Shown: positions 7,714 through 16,017 of the stretch, one piece after another | Layout of the letters: the number at the start of each line of letters is the position of its first letter | Position numbering within the stretch: position 1 is the first letter of the stretch | NCBI RefSeq assembly: GCF_003148805.1 | Contig: NZ_QGGX01000005.1 | Location: forward strand, 124,001-188,000 | Length of the DNA: 64,000 nt | Direction: 5' to 3' | From: Aminobacter sp. AP02 | Lineage (GTDB): Bacteria; Pseudomonadota; Alphaproteobacteria; Rhizobiales; Rhizobiaceae | Notes under the pieces: model-generated | The model's database searches: none | Seen by the model: only the letters and a program-made list of their open reading frames with translations | What the model was told of the DNA's origin: nothing | Translations under genes and position numbers: made by a program

Positions 7714-9030
7714 ATGACCATCAACGTCGCTCCAGTGGGCTTGACGCGCGATCTCGTCGAACGCGAAAAGTCGGGCAAGCCGATCCGCATCGGCCTGATC
7801 GGTTGCGGCGAGATGGGCACCGATATCGTCACACGCGTGGCGCACATGCCCGGCATCGAGATCGGCGCCATTTCCGAGCTCCACCCCGAAGCGGCGATGA
7901 AGGCCGCCAACATCGCCTATCAGGAGCCGGGGCATTCGCGCGAGGTGTCGAACGCGGCAGCACTCTCCGATGCCATCGAGGCAAGGAAGATCGCCGTTAC
8001 CAGCGACGCCGACCTCATCTTGAACAGCGCCCTGATCGACGTCGTCATCGACGCGACAGGCGTTCCGGCTGTCGGTGCCGAGATCGGACTGCGCGCCATG
8101 GAGCACGGCAAGCATCTCGTCATGATGAATGTCGAGGCGGACGTGACCATCGGCGCCTATCTCAAGTCCGAGGCGGACCGGCTGGGCGTCACCTATTCGC
8201 TTGGCGCGGGCGACGAGCCGTCGTCATGCATGGAGCTGATCGAGTTCGTCTCGGCGATGGGCCACACGGTCGTTGCCGCCGGCAAGGGCAAGAACAACCC
8301 GCTCAATATCGACGCCATCCCCGACAACTATGTCGAGGAGGCGACGCGGCGGAACATGAACGTGCGCATGCTTGTCGAGTTCGTCGACGGCTCCAAGACC
8401 ATGGTCGAGATGGCGGCGATCGCCAACGCCACCGGCCTCGTACCCGACAAGGCCGGCATGCATGGCCCCTCGGCCACGCTCGACCAACTGTCCAAGGTGC
8501 TGGTGCCGGAAAAGGACGGCGGTGTGTTGTCGAAGGTCGGCGTCGTCGACTATTCGATCGGCAAGGGGGTCGCGCCGGGCGTCTTCGTCATCGCCGACAT
8601 GTCGCATCCCAGGATTTCCGAACGCATGGAAGACCTGAAGATGGGCCATGGCCCGTATTTCACCTTCCACAGGCCCTATCACCTGACCTCGCTGGAAGTG
8701 CCCTTGACCTGCGCGCGCGTGGTGTTGCACGGCAAGGCCGACATGGTGCCGCTGGCAAAGCCCGTGGCCGATGTCTGCGCTGTCGCCAAGAAGGACATGT
8801 TGCCCGGCGAAAAGCTCGATGCCATCGGCGAATATTGCTACCGCGCCTGGATCATGACCGCGCCGGAAGCACGTGCGGCAAAGGCGATCCCATGCGGCCT
8901 GCTGCAGCGCGGCACGGTGACGGCGCCGATCAGGAAGGGCGAGCTGATCACCTATGCGAACGCTGCGGTCGAGCCTGGCTCCAAGATCGCGGAGCTGCGC
9001 GCCAGGCAGGACAGGCTGGTCTACGGCTGA
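7714..9030 (+). CDS. DRL-family NAD(P)-dependent oxidoreductase with SAF domain (DXR-like candidate)
   Basis: 438 residues from the ATG at 7714, which follows GGGAG; the open frame upstream of it is not supported. An N-terminal homoserine-dehydrogenase-like Rossmann fold (IGLIGCGEMGTDIV, 27-39) is followed by a central catalytic domain and a C-terminal SAF/AFP-like domain (LLQRGTVTAPIRKGELITYAN). This architecture is that of the DXR-like (DRL) family, whose Brucella abortus member was shown to convert 1-deoxyxylulose 5-phosphate to methylerythritol phosphate with NADPH. Only some family members may do this; others could reduce or oxidise different sugar phosphates or aldonates. The gene is a singleton, with no MEP-pathway neighbour visible. 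Confidence 0.75.
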   Translation: MTINVAPVGLTRDLVEREKSGKPIRIGLIGCGEMGTDIVTRVAHMPGIEIGAISELHPEAAMKAANIAYQEPGHSREVSNAAALSDAIEARKIAVTSDADLILNSALIDVVIDATGVPAVGAEIGLRAMEHGKHLVMMNVEADVTIGAYLKSEADRLGVTYSLGAGDEPSSCMELIEFVSAMGHTVVAAGKGKNNPLNIDAIPDNYVEEATRRNMNVRMLVEFVDGSKTMVEMAAIANATGLVPDKAGMHGPSATLDQLSKVLVPEKDGGVLSKVGVVDYSIGKGVAPGVFVIADMSHPRISERMEDLKMGHGPYFTFHRPYHLTSLEVPLTCARVVLHGKADMVPLAKPVADVCAVAKKDMLPGEKLDAIGEYCYRAWIMTAPEARAAKAIPCGLLQRGTVTAPIRKGELITYANAAVEPGSKIAELRARQDRLVYG

Positions 9031-9240
9031 TAGCCCGGCTCCGCCTGGCGGCGGGATCGGGAGCCAAGGCTGAGCTAACCATCATTACCGGCAGTCGCCA
9101 GGACGGGTGGATAGTTCGCCACCGCCGTGCCAATCTCATGGTGTGATCGCTGCCCTGAGAAAATGTGCATTGTCGTAGGGCGATGTTGCAGGTTCAATCT
9201 TCGGGGCGTGTTTTCCATCCACGGCGCGCGTTGAGGATTC

Positions 9241-10644
9241 ATGATGACGGGCATACGCACCACCCTGCTAAGCTTGCTGTTTGTTATCCCCACCCTCCTT
9301 GCCGGCATGGGCGGTGCCAGCCTCGCTCACGACTACGCCATCGAGGTTCCGGGCGTGGAGACGGAGCCGCCAGCCGCACCGACCGGTGCGGTGCTTTTCG
9401 AAAATGTCCGCATCTTCGACGGCCGGGCAAGCAAGCTCTCGCCGGCGTCGAATGTTCTGGTGAAGGGCAATGTCATCGAGCGCATCTCGACGGCCGCAAT
9501 AGAGCCGGCGGGCGCCAGGGTCATTGCTGGCAGCGGCCGCGTGCTGATGCCGGGCCTCATCGATGCGCATTGGCACGCCTTCATGGCCGCGACCCCGCAA
9601 CCCATGCTGATGAGCGCCGATCCCTCGTATCTCCACCATCGCGCGGCGCAGGAGGCGGAGGCGACGCTGATGCGCGGCTTTACCACCATCCGCGACCTCG
9701 GTGGTCCGGTATTCGGCCTGAAGCGGGCGATCGACGAGGGAATTCTGGTCGGCCCGCGCATCTATCCCTCCGGTGCGTTCATTTCGCAGACGTCTGGCCA
9801 CGGCGACTTCCGCTTCCTGTTCGAACTGCCGCGCCAGCCTGGCGGGCCGCTCAGCTACAGCGAGCGCGAGGGCATTGCCGCAATCGCCGACAGCCCCGAC
9901 GAGGTTCGCCTGCGTACCCGCGAGCAGCTGCGCAACGGCGCGAGCCAGATCAAGCTGATGGCCGGGGGCGGTGTGAGTTCGCCGCACAACCCGATCGAAT
10001 CCTCGCAGTTCACCGAGGCCGAGTTGCGTGCAGCGGTCGAAGCCGCGGCGGATTGGGGGACGTATGTCACCGTCCACGCCTATACGCCTCAGGCCGTCCG
10101 CCGGGCGATCGATGCCGGTGTCAAATGCATCGACCACGGCCAACTCATCGACGACGCCACGGCCGAGCTGATGGCCGAAAAGGGCATCTGGTGGAGCCTG
10201 CAGCCCCTGACCTATGACGAGACCGTTTTCGCGGCGATGAGCCCGACGTCGCAGCAAAAGGCGCTCAAGGTGTTTGCCGGCACCGAGAATGCCTACAGAC
10301 TGGCCAAGAAATACAACATCAAGACGGTGTTCGGCGCCGACGTCCTCTTCGATCCCGCCGCAGCCAAGCGCCAAGGCAACTATCTCGCCATGCTGGCCAA
10401 GTGGATGACGCCGGCCGAGGCACTGACTTCGGCTACCGCCAATACCGGCGAGTTGCTGCAGCTCTCTAACTTCATCAATCCCTATCCGGGCAAGCTGGGC
10501 GTGGTGGAGGAAGGAGCGCTGGCGGATCTGCTCCTGGTCGACGGAAATCCGCTCGAAGACATCCAGCTCGTCGCCGACCCCGACAAGAGTTTCGTCGTTA
10601 TCATGAAGGATGGCCGCATCTTCAAGGACACCGCGCCGAACTGA
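9241..10644 (+). CDS. Exported metal-dependent amidohydrolase (prolidase/imidazolonepropionase-like)
   Basis: 467 residues. A signal peptide (hydrophobic 6-22, probable cut near ASLAH) makes it periplasmic. The amidohydrolase TIM barrel carries the binuclear-site pattern: His110-x-His112 (LIDAHWH), Lys238 (QIKLM), His279 (VTVHAY), His299 (CIDHGQ) and Asp367 (VFGADVLF). The Lys as bridging ligand is typical of the carboxypeptidase-like subgroup that hydrolyses Xaa-Pro or Xaa-Arg/Lys dipeptides. Neighbours (DRL-like gene, LysR) do not tell the substrate. The family is certain, while peptidase activity is inferred from subgroup similarity. Confidence 0.88.
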   Translation: MMTGIRTTLLSLLFVIPTLLAGMGGASLAHDYAIEVPGVETEPPAAPTGAVLFENVRIFDGRASKLSPASNVLVKGNVIERISTAAIEPAGARVIAGSGRVLMPGLIDAHWHAFMAATPQPMLMSADPSYLHHRAAQEAEATLMRGFTTIRDLGGPVFGLKRAIDEGILVGPRIYPSGAFISQTSGHGDFRFLFELPRQPGGPLSYSEREGIAAIADSPDEVRLRTREQLRNGASQIKLMAGGGVSSPHNPIESSQFTEAELRAAVEAAADWGTYVTVHAYTPQAVRRAIDAGVKCIDHGQLIDDATAELMAEKGIWWSLQPLTYDETVFAAMSPTSQQKALKVFAGTENAYRLAKKYNIKTVFGADVLFDPAAAKRQGNYLAMLAKWMTPAEALTSATANTGELLQLSNFINPYPGKLGVVEEGALADLLLVDGNPLEDIQLVADPDKSFVVIMKDGRIFKDTAPN

Positions 10645-10705
10645 CGGCCAATCGGCGTCTGACGGTGCGGTTCAGTGCCTGGGGCGTTGTGTCCGCGCAG
10701 ATGCC

Positions 10706-10927
10706 CTACTGCAGAACGGGTAGGCTTTCCGTCAGCTCGGCGTATCCGGCGCAGACCGAAAGGGCCGCCATCACGACATGGCTGCGATCCCAGCCGGCCT
10801 GTTCTGCTATGTGCAGCATCTTTATCAGGGAAGGCTCGATGGCAAACTGGCATTGCGCCATGTAGTTGCCGTCCTCGGGGTCGACGGTCGGGCTGTTGAT
10901 GCGCAGTTGCTTGTTGCTTGCCGACAA
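10706..10927 (-). CDS. Small conserved-looking hypothetical protein (about 73 aa, TTG start)
   Basis: The frame has GC-rich third positions and a balanced amino-acid mix, with the segment FAIEPSLIKMLHIAEQAGWDRSHVVMAALS predicted as two amphipathic helices. No signal peptide, membrane helix or known motif is seen. The 5'-most start is TTG; an internal ATG 22 codons later is possible. It lies divergent from the LysR gene at 11076, with 148 bp between them, so it could be a target of that regulator. I do not recognise the family. Confidence 0.55.
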   Translation of the reverse strand: MSASNKQLRINSPTVDPEDGNYMAQCQFAIEPSLIKMLHIAEQAGWDRSHVVMAALSVCAGYAELTESLPVLQ

Positions 10928-11035
10928 TTCAGTAAATTCCAGTCCAGTGATGGATTTCGGTTTGGATTGCCGGTCACCGGGGAAGGCGGATCAGCTGTGG
11001 GATGATGATCTAAAGCATTGACACAGATGTACATA

Positions 11036-11070
11036 ATGAAATCCAGTCAGTTCACTTGAGTGGAATTCAT
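11036..11070. promoter_or_regulatory. Imperfect inverted repeat over the LysR start region
   Basis: ATGAAATCCA (11036-11045) and TGGAATTCAT (11061-11070) are inverted copies with one mismatch, separated by 15 nt and ending 5 nt before the LysR ATG. The position suits an autoregulatory operator shared with the divergent small gene. Confidence 0.4.
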
Positions 11071-11075
11071 ATGTC

Positions 11076-11945
11076 ATGACGAAAAAGCGGTTGATGCCGC
11101 AGCTGCGGGCTCTCCAGTCCTTCGAAGCCGTGGCCCGGCATGCTTCGGTATCTGATGCTGCGCAGGAACTGGGCGTGACGCAGAGCGCGATCAGCCACCA
11201 GATCCGGCGGTTGAGCGAAGAGCTCGGTGAAAGGCTGGTGGAACGGCAGGGACGGGGGCTCGTGCTGACGTCGACCGGGCGCAGGCTCGCGTCCGAACTC
11301 GACCACGCATTCGACCTGATCGAACGGTCCGCCGCCCAGGTCGTCGGGGCCACCGACAGGACGATAAGGTTGGCTGTGTACGGCTCCTTCGCCAGCGGCT
11401 GGCTCGTCCCCCGCCTGCCGCAATTCTTCTCACGCCACCCCGACATCGACCTGGAACTTGTCATGGTGAGCGAGGAAGACGAGATCAGCGACAAGATTGC
11501 CGACGCATTCGTCACCTCGAGGCCGTCGCAGCGCGGATACCGCAGCGTCCTGCTGATGCGCGAGCAACTGGTCGCGGTGTGCGCTCCCGAATTCGGTTCA
11601 TGGCCCTGCCCACTGATCACCACCGAAGTCTCGCCGTCCTCGAACGGTACGGACTGGATCGAGTTCTGCCGCCGCAGCGGCCTTGAACTGACAAGGTTGC
11701 AGCGACAGGGCTGGAAGCTGTGCACCCACTACGCTTTGGCGCTGGAGATGGCGCGCGCGGGCATCGGTGCGGCCCTCATTCCCGATTTCATGGCCGAGCA
11801 GGACGTCGCCGAAGGCAAGCTGGCGAGACTGCCGGGCGAGCCCATGCCGACGGGCCAACACTACTTTCTTTCCGTCAAGTTCAGCCGCCACCAGGAGCCT
11901 GCGCTTGCCGGCCTGAGCAAGTGGTTGCGGGCCACCGTGCGGTAG
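11076..11945 (+). CDS. LysR-family transcriptional regulator (GcvA-like group)
   Basis: 289 residues. The helix-turn-helix is typical of the GcvA/AmpR group: LRALQSFEAVARHASVSDAA, then LGVTQSAISHQIRRLSEELGERL. The PBP2-like domain starts near TIRLAVYGSFASGWLVPRLP (about 88-107). Members of this group activate amino-acid, beta-lactamase or catabolic genes. Candidate targets are the divergent small gene at 10706-10927, or the convergent M14 aspartoacylase-like gene that ends 35 bp downstream. An inverted repeat overlaps its own promoter region. The effector is unknown. Confidence 0.9.
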   Translation: MTKKRLMPQLRALQSFEAVARHASVSDAAQELGVTQSAISHQIRRLSEELGERLVERQGRGLVLTSTGRRLASELDHAFDLIERSAAQVVGATDRTIRLAVYGSFASGWLVPRLPQFFSRHPDIDLELVMVSEEDEISDKIADAFVTSRPSQRGYRSVLLMREQLVAVCAPEFGSWPCPLITTEVSPSSNGTDWIEFCRRSGLELTRLQRQGWKLCTHYALALEMARAGIGAALIPDFMAEQDVAEGKLARLPGEPMPTGQHYFLSVKFSRHQEPALAGLSKWLRATVR

Positions 11946-11979
11946 CGGCGCTGGCACTGGCTGAGCGTGGTTCGTTTGG

Positions 11980-13038
11980 CTAGGCTTCCAGAGCGCCGGA
12001 GCGGGCATCGCCGCTCACGGCTGTCCCGACGAGCTTGACCAGATCGTCGCCGGCGCGCGTTGCGCGGTGCGTGCGACGCGTCAGGATATAGCCGTCTTGC
12101 GGTGCAAAGACGTCAACCCTGCCGCCGTCTTCGCCGGGGGCGCGTATGATCGTGGCAAGGTGCGCGCCCGCCTTGACCGTGTCGCCGGGCTTGACGTGAT
12201 AGAGGATCGCGCCGGCGCATGGTGCTGGCACCATCTCGATATGGTCGATGGGGGCGACCACGCCCTCAAACGTCTTTTTGGTTTCGATCGAGGTGTCGGC
12301 GATGACGCCGCGCCCTACCAGAAGCCGGTAGAGCCCTTCGGCGTCGGCTTCGGCGATGTCTGAATAGACGTCCGAGACGCCACGATACTCGACTGTTGTG
12401 ACGACGCGGCTTTCGAGCCTGGCTTCCTTGCGTGGCATCTTGAGATATGGATGCAGCGACGCCTCGTCGAAGGATGAGCCCGACTGGCCGCCCCACAGGA
12501 TGACCGCGTCGACGCCCATGTTGGCGGCGCAATCGGCCATTGCCGGCCACAACGCCTCGGGCACGTAGAGATACGCCACGCCTTCGTCGTCGCAATGCAG
12601 GTCGAGCACGATGTCGTGGCCCAGCGACAGCTTGAGCAGATGTGCCTTGAGCCGCTTGTCGGCGGTCATTGGCACATCGACTGCGGGCAAAAGCGATGGG
12701 TCCGGACGTTCGAGCAGGGGAAAGTCACGGTTGTAATTGATGCGCGTGCCGAGATCGAAGCGGCCTTGCGAGGCACCGAACAGCAGCTGGTTGGCGCCGA
12801 TCGGATTGGCGCGCGGAACGACGGTCACCCTGCCACGGATACGGCCCTCGGCTTCCGCCTTGCGCAGCTTCGGCATCAGCGCATCGATGGCGACAACGCC
12901 GGGCAGCTCGTCGCCATGAAGTGCTGCCTGGATGTAGGCGGACGGCGCGTCGGCCGACGTCCCGGCAACATGGTAGACCGGGAGCTCGTAGGCGAGGCCC
13001 TCGCTGTCGCCCCGGATCGCCTCAACGGTCTTTTTCAT
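11980..13038 (-). CDS. Succinylglutamate desuccinylase/aspartoacylase-family M14 hydrolase
   Basis: 352 residues, cytoplasmic. The zinc-binding HxxE motif is His41-Gly-Asp-Glu44, and the third ligand is His148 (LDLHCDD). A substrate-carboxylate Asn-Arg pair lies in RINYNRDFP (99-107), and the general base is probably Glu217 (TVEYRG). After about residue 255 comes a beta-rich barrel-sandwich-like tail, also common in this subfamily. Such enzymes remove an acyl group from an N-acyl amino acid; examples include aspartoacylase, AstE and the ectoine-degrading DoeB. No ectoine or arginine-succinyl genes adjoin, so the substrate stays open. The OYE gene is upstream on the same strand but 110 bp away. 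Confidence 0.88.
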   Translation of the reverse strand: MKKTVEAIRGDSEGLAYELPVYHVAGTSADAPSAYIQAALHGDELPGVVAIDALMPKLRKAEAEGRIRGRVTVVPRANPIGANQLLFGASQGRFDLGTRINYNRDFPLLERPDPSLLPAVDVPMTADKRLKAHLLKLSLGHDIVLDLHCDDEGVAYLYVPEALWPAMADCAANMGVDAVILWGGQSGSSFDEASLHPYLKMPRKEARLESRVVTTVEYRGVSDVYSDIAEADAEGLYRLLVGRGVIADTSIETKKTFEGVVAPIDHIEMVPAPCAGAILYHVKPGDTVKAGAHLATIIRAPGEDGGRVDVFAPQDGYILTRRTHRATRAGDDLVKLVGTAVSGDARSGALEA

Positions 13039-13148
13039 CTTTTGTCCCTCGATGCTGTTGTGGCGGCCTAGCCGCTTGGCTTGCGATAGACCAGAGCGGC
13101 TGCGCGGTGTCCTGATCCAGCTCGATCAAGCCGCGGCGCCAGAGGCCG

Positions 13149-14249
13149 TCAGGCGGCCGAGCCCCACTGCTTCATCAGTGCCACCGAGCGGGCAAGCTGG
13201 GGTGCTGCGTGGAATTCGTGTCCCAGCCTTGCCGCTGCGCGCCAGGGCCAGCGTGGATCGGCGAGCAATGCGCGTCCCAGTGCCACCATGTCGGCGCGGC
13301 CTTCCCTGATGATCGCGTCCGCCTGCGCTGGCTGGTCGATCATGCCGACCGCGCGCACCGGAATGCCGGTCGCCTGTTTCACCGCTTCGGCGAGATGGAC
13401 CTGGTAGCCGGGGCCGGTCCGCAAACTCTGATGTGGCGAGTTGCCGCCGCTCGAGCAGCAGATATAGGCGATACCTGCCTCGCGATAGGCTTTGGCGACC
13501 TCGATGGCCTCTTCGAGCGTGAAGCCGCCATCGACCCAGTCGGTCAACGACATGCGGGCTCCAACCATCATGTCCGGCACGGCCGCGACCACGCGGCGCG
13601 CGACCTCGATGGCAAAGCGCATTCTATTTTCCAGCGATCCGCCCCACTTGTCGGTGCGATGGTTGGATAGCGGCGACAGGAACTGATGCAGCAGATAACC
13701 ATGCGCCGAATGCAGTTCGATAAAGTCGAAACCGGCGCGCCTGGCCCGTTTCGCCGCGTCGGCGAAATGACCTATGGTTCGTTCGATCTCGTCTTCGCTG
13801 AGCGCATGCGGCACCTGCCAACCGTCGGCATAGGCTAGCGCCGAGGCCGAAACCACGGGCCATGCGTCTTCTTCCCGGCTAAGCGGGCCGGAGCCATCCC
13901 ACGGACGGGGGTTGGAGGCCTTGCGACCGGCATGCGCCAACTGGGTGCCGAACTTCGCGCCCGGGGTGGCGACACGCCTGGCGGCGTCGAGCGCCCATTT
14001 CGCGGCCGCCTCGTTGGCGTCGGAATAAAGACCCATGCAGCCGTGGCTGATGCGGCCGCGCCTCTCGACGTCGGTCATCTCGACGGTGACCATGCCGGCG
14101 CCCGACATGGCAAGATTCATCCAGTGCTGGAGATGCCAGTCGGTGGCCGAGCCGTCGTCGGCGGAATACTGGCACATCGGAGCAACGGCGATGCGGTTGG
14201 GGAAGTCGAGCTTGCCGAGCGTGATCGGCGAAAACAGATGGGCGGTCAT
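13149..14249 (-). CDS. NADH:flavin oxidoreductase, Old Yellow Enzyme (YqjM type)
   Basis: 366 residues from the ATG at 14249, behind CCGGAG; the frame stays open for another 161 codons upstream, but that stretch overlaps the divergent amidase. It is a single FMN-binding TIM barrel. Cys26 and Tyr28 (APMCQYSA) match the YqjM redox-tuning residues, and His180/His183 (IELHSAHGYLLHQF) are the pair that binds the substrate carbonyl. The C-terminal MVALGRALLADPRWPWRAA is the FMN-phosphate loop. Thermophilic-like OYEs reduce activated C=C bonds of enones, maleimides and nitro compounds with NAD(P)H. The gene is divergent from the amidase with a 126-bp gap. Confidence 0.93.
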   Translation of the reverse strand: MTAHLFSPITLGKLDFPNRIAVAPMCQYSADDGSATDWHLQHWMNLAMSGAGMVTVEMTDVERRGRISHGCMGLYSDANEAAAKWALDAARRVATPGAKFGTQLAHAGRKASNPRPWDGSGPLSREEDAWPVVSASALAYADGWQVPHALSEDEIERTIGHFADAAKRARRAGFDFIELHSAHGYLLHQFLSPLSNHRTDKWGGSLENRMRFAIEVARRVVAAVPDMMVGARMSLTDWVDGGFTLEEAIEVAKAYREAGIAYICCSSGGNSPHQSLRTGPGYQVHLAEAVKQATGIPVRAVGMIDQPAQADAIIREGRADMVALGRALLADPRWPWRAAARLGHEFHAAPQLARSVALMKQWGSAA

Positions 14250-14375
14250 GGCGTCTCCGGGGGCTGGGAATGGCGAATGTAAAGTGTTTGAAGCAGTCGG
14301 CAACCGTGTTGCATGAGGCCACGCCGTGATAACAGTCGCTGCGATGATTGTTGTCGCTACGGCGAGGGGGAGTGC

Positions 14376-15668
14376 ATGAGGACCAGAGACAGGCTCGAAG
14401 CGATCCTGGAGCGGCTCGACGCGCGCGCCGGGGATGAGCGGGTCTTTGCCAAACTCTATGTCGATGCCGCGCGGGGTGGGGCAGATGCCGCCGATGCCAG
14501 GACGAGGGCAGGGCTGTCGCTCGGGCCGCTCGACGGCATGATCGTCTCGATCAAGGACCTGTTCGACGTCGCCGGCGAACCGACCTTGGCCGGTTCGGTG
14601 CTGCGGCGCGATGCCGAACCAGCGGCGCAGGATGCGATCATCGTTCGTCGCCTGCGCCGGGCAGGGGCTGTGATCATCGGCAAGACCCACATGACCGAGT
14701 TCGCCTTCACAGCGCTCGGGCTCAACCCGCATTACGGAACGCCAGGCAATGCTGCCGACGCGTCACTCATCCCCGGCGGCTCGTCGTCGGGGGCCGGTGT
14801 TTCGGCCGCCGAAGGCACCTCGGATGCATCGATCGGTTCGGATACCGGCGGGTCGGTGCGCGTGCCCGCCGCGCTCAACGGCATTGTCGGCTTCAAGCCG
14901 ACGGCGCGGCGCATCCCGCTCGACGGCGCATTTCCGCTGTCGCCGTCGCTCGATTCCATTGGCCCGCTTGCCAAGACGGTCGCGCAGTGCATCGCCGCCG
15001 ATGCGGTCATGGCGGGCCAGGAGTTTTCCACGCTATCGCCGCTGTCGCTGTCAGGCTTGCGCATTGCCGTGCCGCGCGGCCGCCTGTTCGACGGGTTAGA
15101 AGCGGGGGTCGCCACGGCTTTCGACCGCGCCCTGAGACAACTCGCGGCTGCGGGGGCGACCGTTGCCGAATGCTTCGTCGACGACCTGCTGTCCGAGTTT
15201 CGCGCGGCAACGCGCTCCGGATCGATCGCCTCGATCGAGGGGGCTGCGATCCATGCCGACTGGCTCGCCAACGGTGCTTCCACGCCCATCGACCCCAATG
15301 TCAGCGGCGCGCTGGGGCGGGCGATGCAGGTCCCCGCCGTCAGCTACATCCACACCATGAACCGGCGCAGGCAGCTTGTCGCCGAAATGGATGCGCGTCT
15401 CTCGGCCTTTGACTTCATCGTCATGCCGACGACGCCTATCACCGCGCAGCCGATTTCCGAGATGCTGGCCGACGGCGCGCACGCCGACCGTGTAGAAGGC
15501 CTGTTGTTGCGCAACACCCAGGTTGCCAACCAGTTCGACCTCACCGCCTTGTCGCTGCCGATGCCCGACATGGCGCGGCCAGCAGGGCTTTCACTGGTCG
15601 CGCGTCACGGCCACGACCGCCGCCTGCTCGCTGCAGGGCTTGCGGTGGAGGCGATGCTGCGGGGTTAA
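14376..15668 (+). CDS. Amidase-signature family hydrolase
   Basis: 430 residues from the ATG at 14376, which follows GAGGGGGAG. The amidase-signature catalytic set is complete: Lys60 (VSIKDLF), the cis-Ser in GGSSSG (135-139), and nucleophile Ser160 (DTGGSVRVP). Length and motif spacing fit cytoplasmic aliphatic or aryl amidases and AtzF/GatA-like enzymes. It lacks the GatA tRNA-binding context, and gatB or gatC are not adjacent, so it is a stand-alone hydrolase. The DUF2087 gene follows after 3 nt and is surely co-transcribed. The substrate is unknown. Confidence 0.9.
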   Translation: MRTRDRLEAILERLDARAGDERVFAKLYVDAARGGADAADARTRAGLSLGPLDGMIVSIKDLFDVAGEPTLAGSVLRRDAEPAAQDAIIVRRLRRAGAVIIGKTHMTEFAFTALGLNPHYGTPGNAADASLIPGGSSSGAGVSAAEGTSDASIGSDTGGSVRVPAALNGIVGFKPTARRIPLDGAFPLSPSLDSIGPLAKTVAQCIAADAVMAGQEFSTLSPLSLSGLRIAVPRGRLFDGLEAGVATAFDRALRQLAAAGATVAECFVDDLLSEFRAATRSGSIASIEGAAIHADWLANGASTPIDPNVSGALGRAMQVPAVSYIHTMNRRRQLVAEMDARLSAFDFIVMPTTPITAQPISEMLADGAHADRVEGLLLRNTQVANQFDLTALSLPMPDMARPAGLSLVARHGHDRRLLAAGLAVEAMLRG

Positions 15669-15671
15669 ACC

Positions 15672-15929
15672 ATGAGCGGGCTCATAAGCGAAGATGGCGT
15701 TGTCACGCGCTGGCCATCCAGGGCCGCTGACAAGACGCTTGTGCTCGACTTCCTGGCCACCAAGTTCGAGGCAGGCCGTGACTACGCCGAAAGGGAGGTC
15801 AACGACATCCTCAAGCGGCACCACAGTTTCGGCGACTGGGCGCTTTTGCGGCGTGAACTGGTCGAAAGCGGGCGATTGCAGCGCGATGCGCGCGTTGGGC
15901 GCTATTGGGCGCCCGCGCCGACTTCTTAG
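15672..15929 (+). CDS. DUF2087 domain protein (85 aa)
   Basis: The whole short protein is one DUF2087 domain: RWPSRAADKTLVLDFLATKFE, then YAEREVNDILKRHHSFGDWALLRRELVESGRLQRD, ending with the Arg-Tyr-Trp triplet (GRYWAP) typical of the family. The fold is probably a small winged-helix-like module. In other bacteria it occurs alone or fused behind helix-turn-helix or metalloenzyme domains, so a nucleic-acid or regulatory role is possible but unproven. It starts 3 nt after the amidase stop. Confidence 0.85.
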   Translation: MSGLISEDGVVTRWPSRAADKTLVLDFLATKFEAGRDYAEREVNDILKRHHSFGDWALLRRELVESGRLQRDARVGRYWAPAPTS

Positions 15930-15961
15930 GCTTTCTGGGCACTTGCAGAGCCGGCTCAAAT

Positions 15962-15971
15962 AGTGATCACT
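15962..15971. promoter_or_regulatory. Ten-bp palindrome upstream of the sugar isomerase gene
   Basis: AGTGATCACT is a perfect palindrome flanked by AT-rich bases, 46 bp before the ATG at 16018. It could be an operator core for a sugar-responsive repressor. Short palindromes also arise by chance. Confidence 0.2.
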
Positions 15972-16017
15972 TAACAAAGGCCCGTGGCCGAGCGGAATCG
16001 TACGAGGAGAAAATCTG

